From DATIXJ01 sp035518715 (GTDB lineage Bacteria; Bacteroidota; Ignavibacteria; UBA10030; SZUA-254), in NCBI GenBank assembly GCA_035518715.1, contig DATIXJ010000051.1, forward strand, positions 1-64,000: DNA of 64,000 nucleotides, read 5' to 3'. Both the position numbers and the translations under genes were made by a program. This document shows, piece after piece, positions 1-10,200 of the stretch; position 1 is the stretch's first letter; each line of letters starts with the position of its first letter. The notes under the pieces are model-generated. The model saw only the letters and a program-made list of their open reading frames with translations. It was not told the origin of the DNA and did not search any database.

Positions 1-1246
1 AGGCCGCAAACATCGTATCGAGCGACTGAGCCCGGGGGAGAAGGATCTTTGCCCCATTCTCCGTGATGAGCATCTCGTCTTCGATACGGATGCCGAATTT
101 GCCGAGCTGATAGATCCCCGGCTCATTGCTGAACATATTCCTGGCGACGACTGCACGCTTGTTTCCCGGAACGAGATAATACCATTCGTGCCCGTCCATG
201 CCGATGCCGTGACCGAGCCGGTGTGTAAAGAACCGGAACCCGGGGCCATATCCCGCGTCGCTGATGACCTTTCGGGCGGCGTAATCGATCACGTCCGCCG
301 GAACGCCCGGCTTGGCCGCGGCGAGAGCCGCATTCTGTGCCTTCAACACTATATCAAACACTTTCTGCATGTCTGCAGTCGGGGTGCCGAAGCAAATTGT
401 ACGCGTGACATCAGATTCGTATCCCTCGACAGTGCATCCGCCGTCCATGAGCACAATCTGATTTTCCTTGAGTATCTGGGGTTTCTCGAGGCCGTGGGCG
501 CTCGCCGACGCCTCGCCAAAGAGCACGAGTGCACCGCCGTTGACTCCATAGTCGCTGTACAGTTGTGAGATGATGCCGGCGAATTCCTTTTCGGACATGC
601 CATCCTTCAGTCGCGTGACTGCCGTCTGATACACTTCTTTCGTAATATCGTTGCCGATCTGTATCAGCTCAATTTCATGATCTGACTTAACGCTTCTGCA
701 ACCCGCCGTGACGGGTGTCCCGCTGACGAGATCGACGCTCGGGCAGGCCTTCTTGATCCCATCCACGATGAAGAACCGGGTGGTTTCCTCGATTCCCAGA
801 ACTCCGGTGGACGCATTGTGTCCCTTGAGAAAATTCTTGAGTGCGATGTACGGGCTCTCATTTTCGCGCCAGAGATACAGTTTGAACGCACCGACCTGTT
901 CACGGGCGCGCATATCCTCGAAGCGCGGCGCGATAAATTCCGGATCGCCGGTCTGGCCGAGCATCATTGCGAAGAGACGCTCGCTGCGTCCCCAGCGGGC
1001 ACCGGTGAAATAACTCAGGCTCGACCCGCCCTCAAAGAACATGACGTCGATATTCTGATCCTTCATCAGCTGTTGTGCATGTGCGATACGCGAACCGCGT
1101 TCCTCCTTCGTGATCGGCTTGATGCGGCCACGAAATGCATCGAGCTTCGATTGAAACGAAGGAGAGGTCTGTGCCGCAGCGGAGAGCGGAAGCAATGGGA
1201 CCAGAGCGCCCGCGGCGGTTGATTTGAGAAATGTTCGGCGATGCAT
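1..1246 (-). CDS. Xaa-Pro aminopeptidase/dipeptidase, M24 family, Tat-exported (3' end cut by window)
   Basis: A metallopeptidase that would remove residues next to proline from peptides, probably in the periplasm. The visible 415 residues are open to the window edge. Residues 1-26 form a twin-arginine leader (RRTFLKS at 3-9, then a hydrophobic run ending AAAQ). The pita-bread fold carries all five metal ligands: D268 in MDGG, D279 in ESDVTRT, H346 in RLGHGIG, E375 in SNEPG and E389 in RIEDEM; the 11-residue D-D spacing matches the family. The start at 1246 is the first Met and leads straight into the Tat motif. A possible promoter is TTGTAT at 1293-1298 and CATAAT at 1269-1274 (18-nt spacer). 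It follows mutS on the same strand after 57 nt. The exact substrate (Xaa-Pro dipeptides or longer peptides) cannot be read from sequence. Confidence 0.88.
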   Translation of the reverse strand, partial: MHRRTFLKSTAAGALVPLLPLSAAAQTSPSFQSKLDAFRGRIKPITKEERGSRIAHAQQLMKDQNIDVMFFEGGSSLSYFTGARWGRSERLFAMMLGQTGDPEFIAPRFEDMRAREQVGAFKLYLWRENESPYIALKNFLKGHNASTGVLGIEETTRFFIVDGIKKACPSVDLVSGTPVTAGCRSVKSDHEIELIQIGNDITKEVYQTAVTRLKDGMSEKEFAGIISQLYSDYGVNGGALVLFGEASASAHGLEKPQILKENQIVLMDGGCTVEGYESDVTRTICFGTPTADMQKVFDIVLKAQNAALAAAKPGVPADVIDYAARKVISDAGYGPGFRFFTHRLGHGIGMDGHEWYYLVPGNKRAVVARNMFSNEPGIYQLGKFGIRIEDEMLITENGAKILLPRAQSLDTMFAA

Positions 1247-1303
1247 GGAATTCCTGAAGTTCGGGAAAATTATGAAAGAAGAATTATCCGGTATACAACC
1301 GCG

Positions 1304-3916
1304 TCACGATGTGAGGCGCTTTTTGAGCTGTGCAAGCCGCTGCAGCGCCTCGAGCGGAGTTATTTTTTCGATATCGATCTTTTTCAGTTCGTTTCTCAAC
1401 ACATCGTCTTTCATTTCGAAGAGCGTCAGCTGTGGTTCCTTCTGGAGTGCCGCCAGCCGCGTACGGCCCGACTCGTGTCCTCCGTGGACGTTGAGTTCCG
1501 AGTTTTCGAGATTCTTCAGAATGGAAGTTGCACGGTCCGTGACCTCTGCCGGAAGTCCTGCCATTTGCGCAACCTGGATACCGTACGAGTGGTCGGCAAA
1601 CCCGGGTGTGACCTTGTGGAGAAATATCACCTTGTCGCCGTATTCCCGCACCTCCACTTTAAGATTTTTTATCCTTGGAAACAAGTCTGCAAGCTCGTTA
1701 AGTTCATGATAATGCGTCGCAAAGAGCGTTTTTGCACCAATGCGCTCGTGGATGTATTCGGTCAACGCCCATGCGATACTCACCCCATCGAACGTGCTTG
1801 TGCCGCGTCCCACCTCATCCAGAAGAATCAGGCTCCGGTCTGTGGCGGTATTGACGATATTCGCCGCCTCGTGCATCTCAACGAGAAATGTGCTCTCCCC
1901 GGATGCGATCTTGTCGCTCGCACCGACGCGGGTGAAAATTCTGTCGACAATGCCGATCGATGCTTTCGACGCCGGCACAAAACTCCCGATCTGCGCGAGA
2001 AGAACAATCAGGCCTGCCTGCCGCAGATAGCTCGACTTCCCGCTCATATTCGGTCCGGTGATGATCATGATCTGGTGTTCATCGGTGTCGAGGACCACGT
2101 CGTTCGGCGTGTATGTTTCGCCCGGAGGAAGAAGCCGCTCGATGACCGGGTGCCGTCCGTCCCGGATCTCGATCCGCGTGCTCTCGTTCACTTCGGGTTT
2201 CACGTACTGATGCTCGACTGCTGTTGAAGCGAGAGAGACGAAACAGTCGAGCATGCCGATGAACTGGGCATCTCGCTGGATCGTTCCGGCATACGATGCA
2301 ATTTTTTCCCGCAGTTCATTGAAGAGCTGGGTTTCCAGTGCTTCGATTTTCTCTTCCGCATGCAGGATCTTCTCTTCATACTCCTTGAGCTCCGGCGTAA
2401 TGTAGCGTTCCGCATTCGTCATTGTCTGTCGGCGGATGTAGCGATCCGGCACTTTGTCCTTATGCGTATTCGTGATCTCGATGTAATAGCCGAAGACATT
2501 GTTGAATCCGACCTTCAGCGAAGAAATGCCCGTCCGGTCGCGTTCGGTCTTCTGCAGATTTGCGATCCATGACTTTCCATTCGATGTAATATTCCGAAGC
2601 TCGTCAAGTTCCTTGCTGTAGCCCCCTCTGAAGACGCCCCCGTCGGAGAGTGCAAGCGGCGGCTCGTCGGCAAGGGCGGCTGAGATTATCCGGACAAGTT
2701 CGGGGAGTGCCTCGATTCCCCGATGGAGTTTCTGGAGTGTCGGAGACTCGACGAGAGCGATGGCGGATTTCAATTCTCCCACCTGGTGGAGCATCGCTTT
2801 CAACCCGACAACTTCCCGCGGAGTTGCACGGTTTGTACAGATCTTTGCAATAAGCCGCTCGAGATCGCCGATTTCCCCGAGAACGCGGCTTGCCCCTTTC
2901 GACAGCTCGTGCTGATCCGCGAGCTCCGCGACCGCCTCCAGCCGCGAACGGATCGGTTCGAGGTGACGTAATGGAAAATTGATCCATCTCTTCAACAATC
3001 GTCCGCCCATTGGCGTTTGAGTATGATCCAGTACCCAAAAGAGCGTGCTTTCGCTCGTCCCTTCAGTCGAAGTGGTAATTTCAAGATTGCGCTTTGTGGA
3101 CTGGTCGAGAAGAATGTACTCGCTCGTATTATACGGCGTGATTTTCTTCAGGTGCGGAAGATTTGCCTTCTGCGTATCCTGCAGGTAGTTCATCACTGCA
3201 CCGGCAGCAATAATGCCGAGCTTCATTTCATCAATACCAAATCCCTTGAGCGTTTGCGTCTGGAAGTGAGTGATCAACAGCTCATAACCATAATCAAAAT
3301 TGAATATCCAGTCGTCGAGCTTGGAATACGCGCCGCTGTACCGGTTGTCCAGAATTTGCTGAATGGCTTCCCGATCCCGCTTCTGGACGATGAGTTCCGC
3401 CGGGAGAAGAGAGGAAATCTGTTCGGGAAGCTGACGCAGGGGAAATTCCGTGACATGAAATTCCGCGGTTGTCACATCCGCGAACGCAAGGCCGATCAGC
3501 TCGTCGCCCGTCGCAAGAGCATGAGGGAGAGCGACTGCTGCAAGATAATTGTTTTGTTTCTGATCGAGTATCCTGTCGGAAAACGCAACGCCGGGCGTTA
3601 CAACTTCGATGACATCCCGCTTAACAATTCCTTTGGCAAGTTTTGGATCTTCGAGTTGCTCGCAGACGGCAACGCGGTATCCCGCACGAAGGAGCTTGGG
3701 GAGATAGGATTCGAGCGCGTGGTGTGGAAATCCTGCAAGAGGAATTTCGCTCGCAGTTCCGTTTCCGCGTTTGGTGAGCGTGATCCCGAGAACCTTGGAA
3801 GAAATTCTGGCATCCTCTTCGAAGGTCTCGTAAAAATCACCCAGCCGGAAAAGGAGTATCGTTTCCGGATATTTCGCCTTCATCTGGCTGTATTGCTTCA
3901 TCAGCGGGGTGGACAT
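1304..3916 (-). CDS. mutS: DNA mismatch repair ATPase MutS
   Basis: Recognises base mismatches and small loops in DNA and starts methyl-independent or methyl-directed repair with MutL. At 870 aa it has the normal MutS length and domain order. The N-terminal mismatch-binding domain has the Phe-x-Glu motif (F28, E30 within GDFYE). The C-terminal ABC-type ATPase has the Walker A GPNMSGKSS near residue 621, followed by the Walker B LDEVGRGTS and the conserved THYHEL. The C-terminus carries the usual dimerisation helices. No mutL is visible in the window. A TTGCTT-N17-TTAATT promoter candidate lies at 3966-3994. Confidence 0.97.
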   Translation of the reverse strand: MSTPLMKQYSQMKAKYPETILLFRLGDFYETFEEDARISSKVLGITLTKRGNGTASEIPLAGFPHHALESYLPKLLRAGYRVAVCEQLEDPKLAKGIVKRDVIEVVTPGVAFSDRILDQKQNNYLAAVALPHALATGDELIGLAFADVTTAEFHVTEFPLRQLPEQISSLLPAELIVQKRDREAIQQILDNRYSGAYSKLDDWIFNFDYGYELLITHFQTQTLKGFGIDEMKLGIIAAGAVMNYLQDTQKANLPHLKKITPYNTSEYILLDQSTKRNLEITTSTEGTSESTLFWVLDHTQTPMGGRLLKRWINFPLRHLEPIRSRLEAVAELADQHELSKGASRVLGEIGDLERLIAKICTNRATPREVVGLKAMLHQVGELKSAIALVESPTLQKLHRGIEALPELVRIISAALADEPPLALSDGGVFRGGYSKELDELRNITSNGKSWIANLQKTERDRTGISSLKVGFNNVFGYYIEITNTHKDKVPDRYIRRQTMTNAERYITPELKEYEEKILHAEEKIEALETQLFNELREKIASYAGTIQRDAQFIGMLDCFVSLASTAVEHQYVKPEVNESTRIEIRDGRHPVIERLLPPGETYTPNDVVLDTDEHQIMIITGPNMSGKSSYLRQAGLIVLLAQIGSFVPASKASIGIVDRIFTRVGASDKIASGESTFLVEMHEAANIVNTATDRSLILLDEVGRGTSTFDGVSIAWALTEYIHERIGAKTLFATHYHELNELADLFPRIKNLKVEVREYGDKVIFLHKVTPGFADHSYGIQVAQMAGLPAEVTDRATSILKNLENSELNVHGGHESGRTRLAALQKEPQLTLFEMKDDVLRNELKKIDIEKITPLEALQRLAQLKKRLTS

Positions 3917-3965
3917 GCCGCAAGAGTGATGGTCGTTGGGAGCGATACTCGGGAAAAGTCTACAG

Positions 3966-3994
3966 AATTAACCAAAAAATGCGGCAAAAAGCAA
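3966..3994 (-). promoter_or_regulatory. Putative promoter of mutS
   Basis: The minus strand reads TTGCTT (3989-3994), a 17-nt spacer and TTAATT (3966-3971). The geometry is the same as the better promoters in this window, but the -10 hexamer is weak. It would give a leader of about 40 nt. Confidence 0.4.
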
Positions 3995-4037
3995 TTGATC
4001 CCCGGAGTTGCGGGTTCCGAAGCAGGCACGTTTCCAT

Positions 4038-5318
4038 TCAGACGGATGAGCGCTCATCTGTTGCCGCGGGGGATGGAGAGAGCGATTCCTTGATGTTTGG
4101 CGGATAATGAACGTAGGAGGCAAGAGTTCTCATCGCAAAGCCGACACTGAGTGCGGTCAGGATCGCGCCGGCAAGAAACGGTGCTCCCGGAAAATATACG
4201 GGCGCGTCATTTGAGGTGAAGTACGCAAAGAGATTCGTCATCACCGGAGGTCCGATGATTGCTGTGGCACCCATGAGACTCGTCAGGGCGCCCTGCAATT
4301 CTCCCTGCTCGTTTGGTGGAACCTGCGTGGAGATGATCGCCTGAAGTGCCGGTCCGGCGATCCCTCCGAGGCAATACGGAACGAGTATCGCAAACATCAT
4401 CCAGCTCTGATTTGCGAACGAGAAGAGCAGAAAGCCGATGCCGTACAAACAGAGTCCGGTATACACGGATTGCTTCTGACCGATCTTCGGAATCACAACG
4501 CGGATAAGCCCGCCCTGGACGATCGCAAGAAGAAATCCTACGGCCCCCAGTGAATATCCAACCATCGCTGAGTCCCAGTGAAAGCGTTGCATGGTAAAGA
4601 ATGTCCATGTGCTCTGGACGGAATACGCGGCAATATAGATGAAGACGAGCGATTCAACGAGTCCGCCGACGACAGGATATTTCTTCAGCTGCATCAACGA
4701 TCCGGCGGGATTTGCACGCTTCCAGCTGAACTCCCGGCGATGTTCCTTCTTGAGAGATTCCGGGAGTACAAAGAAGCCGTAGAGCCAGTTGATCAGTGCG
4801 AGCGCGGCGGCCGCGTAAAAGGGGACCCGGGACCCAAACTGGCCGAGGAGCCCCCCGATCACCGGTCCGATAATGAATCCGACCCCAAATGCGACGCCGA
4901 TGATGCCGAAATTTTGTGCACGCTTGTCGGGGGTACTGATATCGGCGATGTACGCGCTTCCTGTCGTAAAGCTGGCGCCGAAGATCCCCGCAAAAAATCT
5001 GCCGAGGAAGAGCCAGCCGATGGACGGTGCGAGCGCCAGGATGAGGTTGTCGATGCCGAGTCCGAACACCGCGGCCAAAAGTATCGGTCTTCTCCCGAAC
5101 CGGTCGCTGAGATTTCCCACGAGCGGCGAACAGAGGAACTGCATCACGGAATAGGTGAACATGAGCCAGCCGCCGTAGCGCGAGGCATCGCTCATCGTTC
5201 CGTGGATGAGTTCGGCAATGAGATTCGGAATGACCGGTATGATGATGCCGAAACCGGTCACATCGATCAGGAGCGTAACGAAGATGAATCCGAGCCCTGC
5301 CCGGCGTGTTTTCAGCAT
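4038..5318 (-). CDS. MFS transporter, TetA/multidrug efflux-like
   Basis: A 12-TM proton-driven exporter of the major facilitator superfamily. The first loop between TM2 and TM3 has the motif A GNLSDRFGRRP (residues 68-78), and TM1 contains the DVTGFGIIIP pattern typical of the TetA/drug-H+ antiporter-1 group. At 426 aa it is of usual length; the last 20 residues are a charged cytosolic tail. No regulator of the TetR family lies next to it, so a role in tetracycline resistance should not be assumed; the substrate is unknown. An inverted repeat at 5385-5410 lies about 70 nt upstream and could be an operator. Confidence 0.88.
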   Translation of the reverse strand: MLKTRRAGLGFIFVTLLIDVTGFGIIIPVIPNLIAELIHGTMSDASRYGGWLMFTYSVMQFLCSPLVGNLSDRFGRRPILLAAVFGLGIDNLILALAPSIGWLFLGRFFAGIFGASFTTGSAYIADISTPDKRAQNFGIIGVAFGVGFIIGPVIGGLLGQFGSRVPFYAAAALALINWLYGFFVLPESLKKEHRREFSWKRANPAGSLMQLKKYPVVGGLVESLVFIYIAAYSVQSTWTFFTMQRFHWDSAMVGYSLGAVGFLLAIVQGGLIRVVIPKIGQKQSVYTGLCLYGIGFLLFSFANQSWMMFAILVPYCLGGIAGPALQAIISTQVPPNEQGELQGALTSLMGATAIIGPPVMTNLFAYFTSNDAPVYFPGAPFLAGAILTALSVGFAMRTLASYVHYPPNIKESLSPSPAATDERSSV

Positions 5319-5721
5319 TGATGCGATTCAGCCAAATATTCAGGTTTAGGGAGATGAACTCCGGAGGAATACTTCTTGACGCTCATTCCTGATTTGATCC
5401 AGTCAGGAATCGAATATGAATCAAAAATCTTAACGAAAATATGTCATTGAAGCAAGTGATCTTCCTGAACATTCGAAACTCGATTGACGGATTTTCAATA
5501 AATTCACGGATTGATTTTTACGGAATTTTTGAGTATTCTCACTCTGTGGCGGGAGATCGCCATTCCCACATTTCGTACAGTCCTGTTCTTACCCTCACAC
5601 ACAGAGTTTTCGAATCCGGGATTATTCGGGATTGACACTTCGATCCTACTTTGACTCTTTGTGTGGTAAGTATCTTTCGTTCGATCGCTGAACATTTTTC
5701 GAACAGAAGGGAGCGACTGCA
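5319..5721. other. 403-nt intergenic region between divergent genes
   Basis: No gene, RNA or repeat is evident. It holds a perfect 8-bp inverted repeat, ATTCCTGA (5385-5392) and TCAGGAAT (5403-5410) around a 10-nt loop, nearer the MFS gene. A promoter candidate for the plus-strand gene is TTGATT (5511-5516), 17 nt, TATTCT (5534-5539), which would leave a leader of about 175 nt. A TTGACA at 5632-5637 has no good -10 at the expected distance. Confidence 0.5.
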
Positions 5722-7209
5722 GTGAAAATTTCCTATCTCATCATTCCCGCTTTTATCATTGCACTGTCCGTGCCATTACGCTCTCAATGGACTATCCCAC
5801 TCCAGATCACCAAAGGACCGTCCAACGACGTTCATCCAGCTTTCGAAAACCGTCTGGGTTACTCGGGAATCCCCGAGTGGCTCGCATTTACACGGGTCGG
5901 AACGCAGGGTTCAGACATTTGCGTGATGCAGACAGAAACTGAACTTACCACATGGAAGGATACCGTCTACCAGATTACCGGCGATAGTACCGAGAATGAT
6001 TATGCCTCTCTTGCGATGCTTCCATCGATGGTTGAAGGCAATATTACGATGCTCGCCTGGCAGCGTACGAGTGACGTATCAAATATCTATTATGCATTGA
6101 ATAATGGCCTCCGGTGGCTCAATGTCACTCCTCTTACGCAGGATTCTGTGACCAATCTCCGTCCGGTTGTGGCGTCGGGTGGAGCGACGTTCGGTATCAC
6201 GTGGGAGCGGGGCGGACAAATCGCATTCGAAGAATACAACGGGAACAGCTGGGACTCTGTTCAACTCATTACCAACACTCCGCGTCCAATTAATTTCTCA
6301 CCGCGCCTGCAGTATTGGTATCCCAACCCGGTGATCCTGTGGGAACAGGTCAAAGAACCCGACACCACGCGGGCGATTATGTATTCTCTGCGTACGAGCA
6401 GTGGCTGGACTGCGCCGGACACACTTGCCTGGACCGGAGACAACCGCGACCCGGCGTTTGGAGGCTTTGAAGGAACAATCACGTGGGACTCGAAGCGAGA
6501 TTCCGATTGGGATGTCTACGGGACAACAGCGTACTCGTATGGGAATCAACTGGTGTATTATGGTGTGGTGGATATCAGCAATAATCCCCGGACCGAGGAT
6601 CATCTCCTCAGTACGACAATGACCCCCTTTATTACATCCCAAAGGCCGATGAGCACCTCCCGAATAATCTTTGACGCCGCGGTGTGGCATTCAACTTCTT
6701 CTGCGGGAGACTTTGTCGCGCTCATGGATATGATTCCCACGGTTCAGGGGAATGGCATTGATACCTTCTTCGTGACAATCGACCATGGTAGCTCGAACCG
6801 AAATCCGGGTATATCGATGGGTGTCGGAGAGTACGGCGGCTGGATAATCTGGTCCGTGTGGGAAAACAACAGCACGGGAGTGTGGAAACTCTACGGTTCG
6901 TGGGTGGATATTCCGACAGCGGTGAAGGATGGTCCGGAATTACCCCGAACATTCTCACTCTGCCAGAATTATCCCAATCCCTTCAATCCTTCAACAACCA
7001 TAACGTACGATCTTCCTCACAGGACGTATGTACGCCTGAGTATCTTCGATGTATTGGGGAGGAATCTGCAAACGCTGGTGGATGGGTATCAAGAAGCGGG
7101 ATCGAAAACTGAAGTGTTCGATGCGAGAAACTTGTCGAGCGGGATATACTTTTACCGTCTCGAAGCAGATAAGTTTACAACAACAAGGAAGATGGTTCTT
7201 ATCCGGTAA
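5722..7209 (+). CDS. Secreted protein with type IX C-terminal sorting domain
   Basis: A 495-aa exported protein of unknown activity. It starts at a GTG preceded by a GGAG ribosome site; residues 1-21 are a Sec signal peptide (MKISYLIIPAF, ending RSQ). The body (about 25-400) is rich in Trp, Asp and Thr with recurring beta-strand segments of the form ITWD/ILWEQ, suggesting a beta-propeller of the BNR/TolB kind, but I do not recognise a named domain. Residues 411-495 are a type A sorting domain: QNYPNPFNPST, then VRLSIFDVLGR, then SSGIYFYRL and a final KMVLIR. The domain predicts outer-membrane passage by type IX secretion and anchoring or release at the surface. Its last 246 nt closely match the end of the next gene. 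Confidence 0.85.
   Translation: MKISYLIIPAFIIALSVPLRSQWTIPLQITKGPSNDVHPAFENRLGYSGIPEWLAFTRVGTQGSDICVMQTETELTTWKDTVYQITGDSTENDYASLAMLPSMVEGNITMLAWQRTSDVSNIYYALNNGLRWLNVTPLTQDSVTNLRPVVASGGATFGITWERGGQIAFEEYNGNSWDSVQLITNTPRPINFSPRLQYWYPNPVILWEQVKEPDTTRAIMYSLRTSSGWTAPDTLAWTGDNRDPAFGGFEGTITWDSKRDSDWDVYGTTAYSYGNQLVYYGVVDISNNPRTEDHLLSTTMTPFITSQRPMSTSRIIFDAAVWHSTSSAGDFVALMDMIPTVQGNGIDTFFVTIDHGSSNRNPGISMGVGEYGGWIIWSVWENNSTGVWKLYGSWVDIPTAVKDGPELPRTFSLCQNYPNPFNPSTTITYDLPHRTYVRLSIFDVLGRNLQTLVDGYQEAGSKTEVFDARNLSSGIYFYRLEADKFTTTRKMVLIR
6964..7209 (+). repeat. Sorting-domain DNA repeat, copy 1
   Basis: This 246-nt segment and 10049-10294 align without gaps and share long identical blocks, including one from the Asn-Tyr-Pro core and one over the GTTCGATGCGAG region. 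Both encode the C-terminal sorting domain up to the stop codon. Other sorting-domain genes in the window are not alike at the DNA level. Confidence 0.85.
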
Positions 7210-7228
7210 TTCATCTCTCGGGGCCCAA

Positions 7229-10200
7229 ATGAACAAGAAGGATATGATAAGGGGAAAAACGGAACTCTTTCTTCATCTTCTCATCCCACTGATCTTGGTA
7301 GGCGCGTTTGCATTATCACAATCTCCATCGATTGCGGGGACGAAAAGAGGTCACCGTCTGGATTCTCTCTACGGTTTCTATTCGGGAGGATGGTATGGAG
7401 CCCTCCTGAGTAAAAATCTGGATCAATTTCATAAGTCCCGATTATCGTCGGGAAACACAATGACCTCGAGGAGAGCCACGGACAGTGTCAGATTCGGATG
7501 GCTGCGTCAATATGCTTCAGGCCTGTACCCAAGCACTGATGAGCCAATCGACATTGCGACTGATTTATCGGGAAATGTGTACGTGACCGGTGCAAGCGAC
7601 AGCACGTACAGCGATGCGGATTATCTCACGATAAAATATGACTCGAATGGTGTGAGACAGTGGGTCCGGCGGTACAACGGTCCTGACGGATTCGATGATA
7701 TCCCGTACGCGATTGCGGTCGATGCGTCGAAGAACGTCTACGTGACGGGCACAAGCTGGACTCTCGCGACTGGATATGACTACTGTACGATAAAGTATGA
7801 CTCAAATGGAGTGCTCCAGTGGAGCTCCTATTACAATGGTCCCGGAGGCGATATACCGTCGAAGATGTGTCTCGATGCCGGCGGAAACGTCTATGTAACA
7901 GGTGAGAGTGTTGTAGGGACATCAATGCAAGACTTTCTGACGATTAAATATGATCCAAATGGCATTGTGCGATGGTTGGCTTCCTACAACGGCCCGGGGA
8001 ACGACGTGGATGTTCCAACCGGCATCGCCGTTAATCGTCGAGGTGATGTATTTGTCACCGGGGGGTCCGTTGGCGTGGGGACGGATTACGACTACGCCAC
8101 AATCAAATATGATTCCAGTGGTACGGAGCAATGGGTCCGGAGATATGACGGCACCGCAAATTCAACTGATGTGCCATTCAAATTGATGTTGGATTCAGCT
8201 TCTAACGTTTATATCACCGGCGAATCTTCCAATAACGGCAGCGGCCTTGATTATGCAACAATCAAATATGACTCGAGCGGCAATCAACAGTGGGTCAGAA
8301 CATATAATGGAACAATGAACAGCGACGATCAGGCGTTAGGGCTTGTTCTCGACGACTCAAATAATGTCTATATATCCGGACAAAGTATTGACCAGGGCAT
8401 GCTTCACTCGTTCACGACGATAAAGTATAATATCGATGGGGTCGAACAATGGGAACAGCACTACACGGGTCGCCCAAATTCGAACAATTTCGTTTCTGGT
8501 CTGGCCAATGATGAGATGGGAAACATCTATGTCACGGGGTCTAGCACGCCTTCGGATTCATCAGGCCGTACCATTACGGTAAAATACACTCGTGGTGGTG
8601 ATCAGGTGTGGGCCGTGGAAAATCCTGGAAATGACGGCTCGAGCAACGGTGCACAAGCGATCGTCTATGATGCCAACGGGCATATCTACATCACCGGGAA
8701 TTATATCGATTCCGCTGCGGGGTTCGACTACATGACGCTGCAATACGGTCTCGACGGGGTTATCGGCTGGAACTCCCGATATGATGGTCCCGGAACTTCA
8801 AAAGAGTGGGCCTCGGCGTTCACAGTGAATAGCAAAGGAGATGCAATTATCACTGGTGAAAGCGCGATTGCCGACGGTTCCGTTTTCAGTACCGTTGCTT
8901 ATAGCTCGCTTGGTGCAGAGAAGTGGGCTGTACATTATCAGCCATATCCAAGCACGTTCAACACGCCCTGGTCAATAGAGAGTGACAACGCGGGTGATGT
9001 AATTATGGTAGGATCCTCGGAAGCGATCGGTGATGATACTACGTACACGGTCACGACCCTCTATGACTCTGCTGGTGCGCAGCGTTGGTCGGTCGCTCGC
9101 CTCGGTCTCAATTACCAATTGGCGGGAAATGTTCTGGGTGTGGACAAGGATGGGAACGTCCTGATAGCGACTTCCAGTTTCGACAAGGCGGACTTCACGA
9201 CTGTAAAGTACGATCATGAAGGTCATCAACAGTGGGAAGAGCACTATTCCACGTCACAGGACTCATTTGACGGACCTACGGCATTAACGGTCGATAATGA
9301 CGTCAATGTCTATGTCACCGGGCAAAGCACGCGAGATTTTGCCACGGTCAAGTATAGTCCTGGCGGTTCGCAGCTCTGGGTGGCGCGATATCATGATTCG
9401 ACGGGGCAATATTCGTTCCCGAGGGCGATCGCAGTAGATAGCTTTCAAAATGTCTATGTGACCGGCAGTTCGGGTTCGATATCTCAACCTGACTACGTGA
9501 CGATAAAATATGATTCAAACGGAATCCAGCAATGGATAGCCCGATATAACGGGGATGGAAACGGAGCTGACAGAGCATATGCGATTGCCGTTGATGATTC
9601 CGGCAATGTCGTTGTCACCGGCAGGAGCGACGGAGCTGGGACAGGAGCTGATTTTGCAACGATCAAGTACAACTCGAACGCGGTACGCCAATGGGTTTCG
9701 CGTTACGATGGCCCTGTACACGGTACGGATGACGCCCGCGGGGTTGTGATAGATCATTCAGGCGAAATTTACGTGTCCGGAACATCTGAAACACTATCCG
9801 GAAATTTCGGACTCGCGACTGTGGAGTATTCTGCTGCTGGACTTCTGCAAACTCCATTCCTGGTGACGGACGCACACATGACATCCCCAGGCAATAGCAT
9901 TGGAGTGAAGCTCGATAACAATGGAAACATCTTCTCAGGTGGAACGAGTGTCGAAGGTAGGTGGGGAGTCACGACTTTAGTGAAGCACGAATCCCCTCTG
10001 ACCTCTGTTGTGGAGAGACCTACACAACCAGCAAGATTTTCCTTGAGGCAGAATTATCCCAATCCCTTCAATCCTTCGACCTGGATTACGTACGATCTTC
10101 CTCACCGGACGTATGTTCGCCTGAGCGTATTCGATCTATTGGGGAGAAACCTGCAAACGCTGGTAGATGGAGTTCAGGAGGCAGGATCAAAAACTGAAGT

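Noticed and set aside
5632..5670. TTGACA as promoter of the 495-aa secreted protein gene
   Set aside because: The sequence 17 nt downstream is CTCTTT, unlike the -10 form seen elsewhere in the window.
7540..9990. Regular repeats that could be taken for CRISPR
   Set aside because: The units are in frame, 150-160 nt, diverged and code for SBBP motifs.
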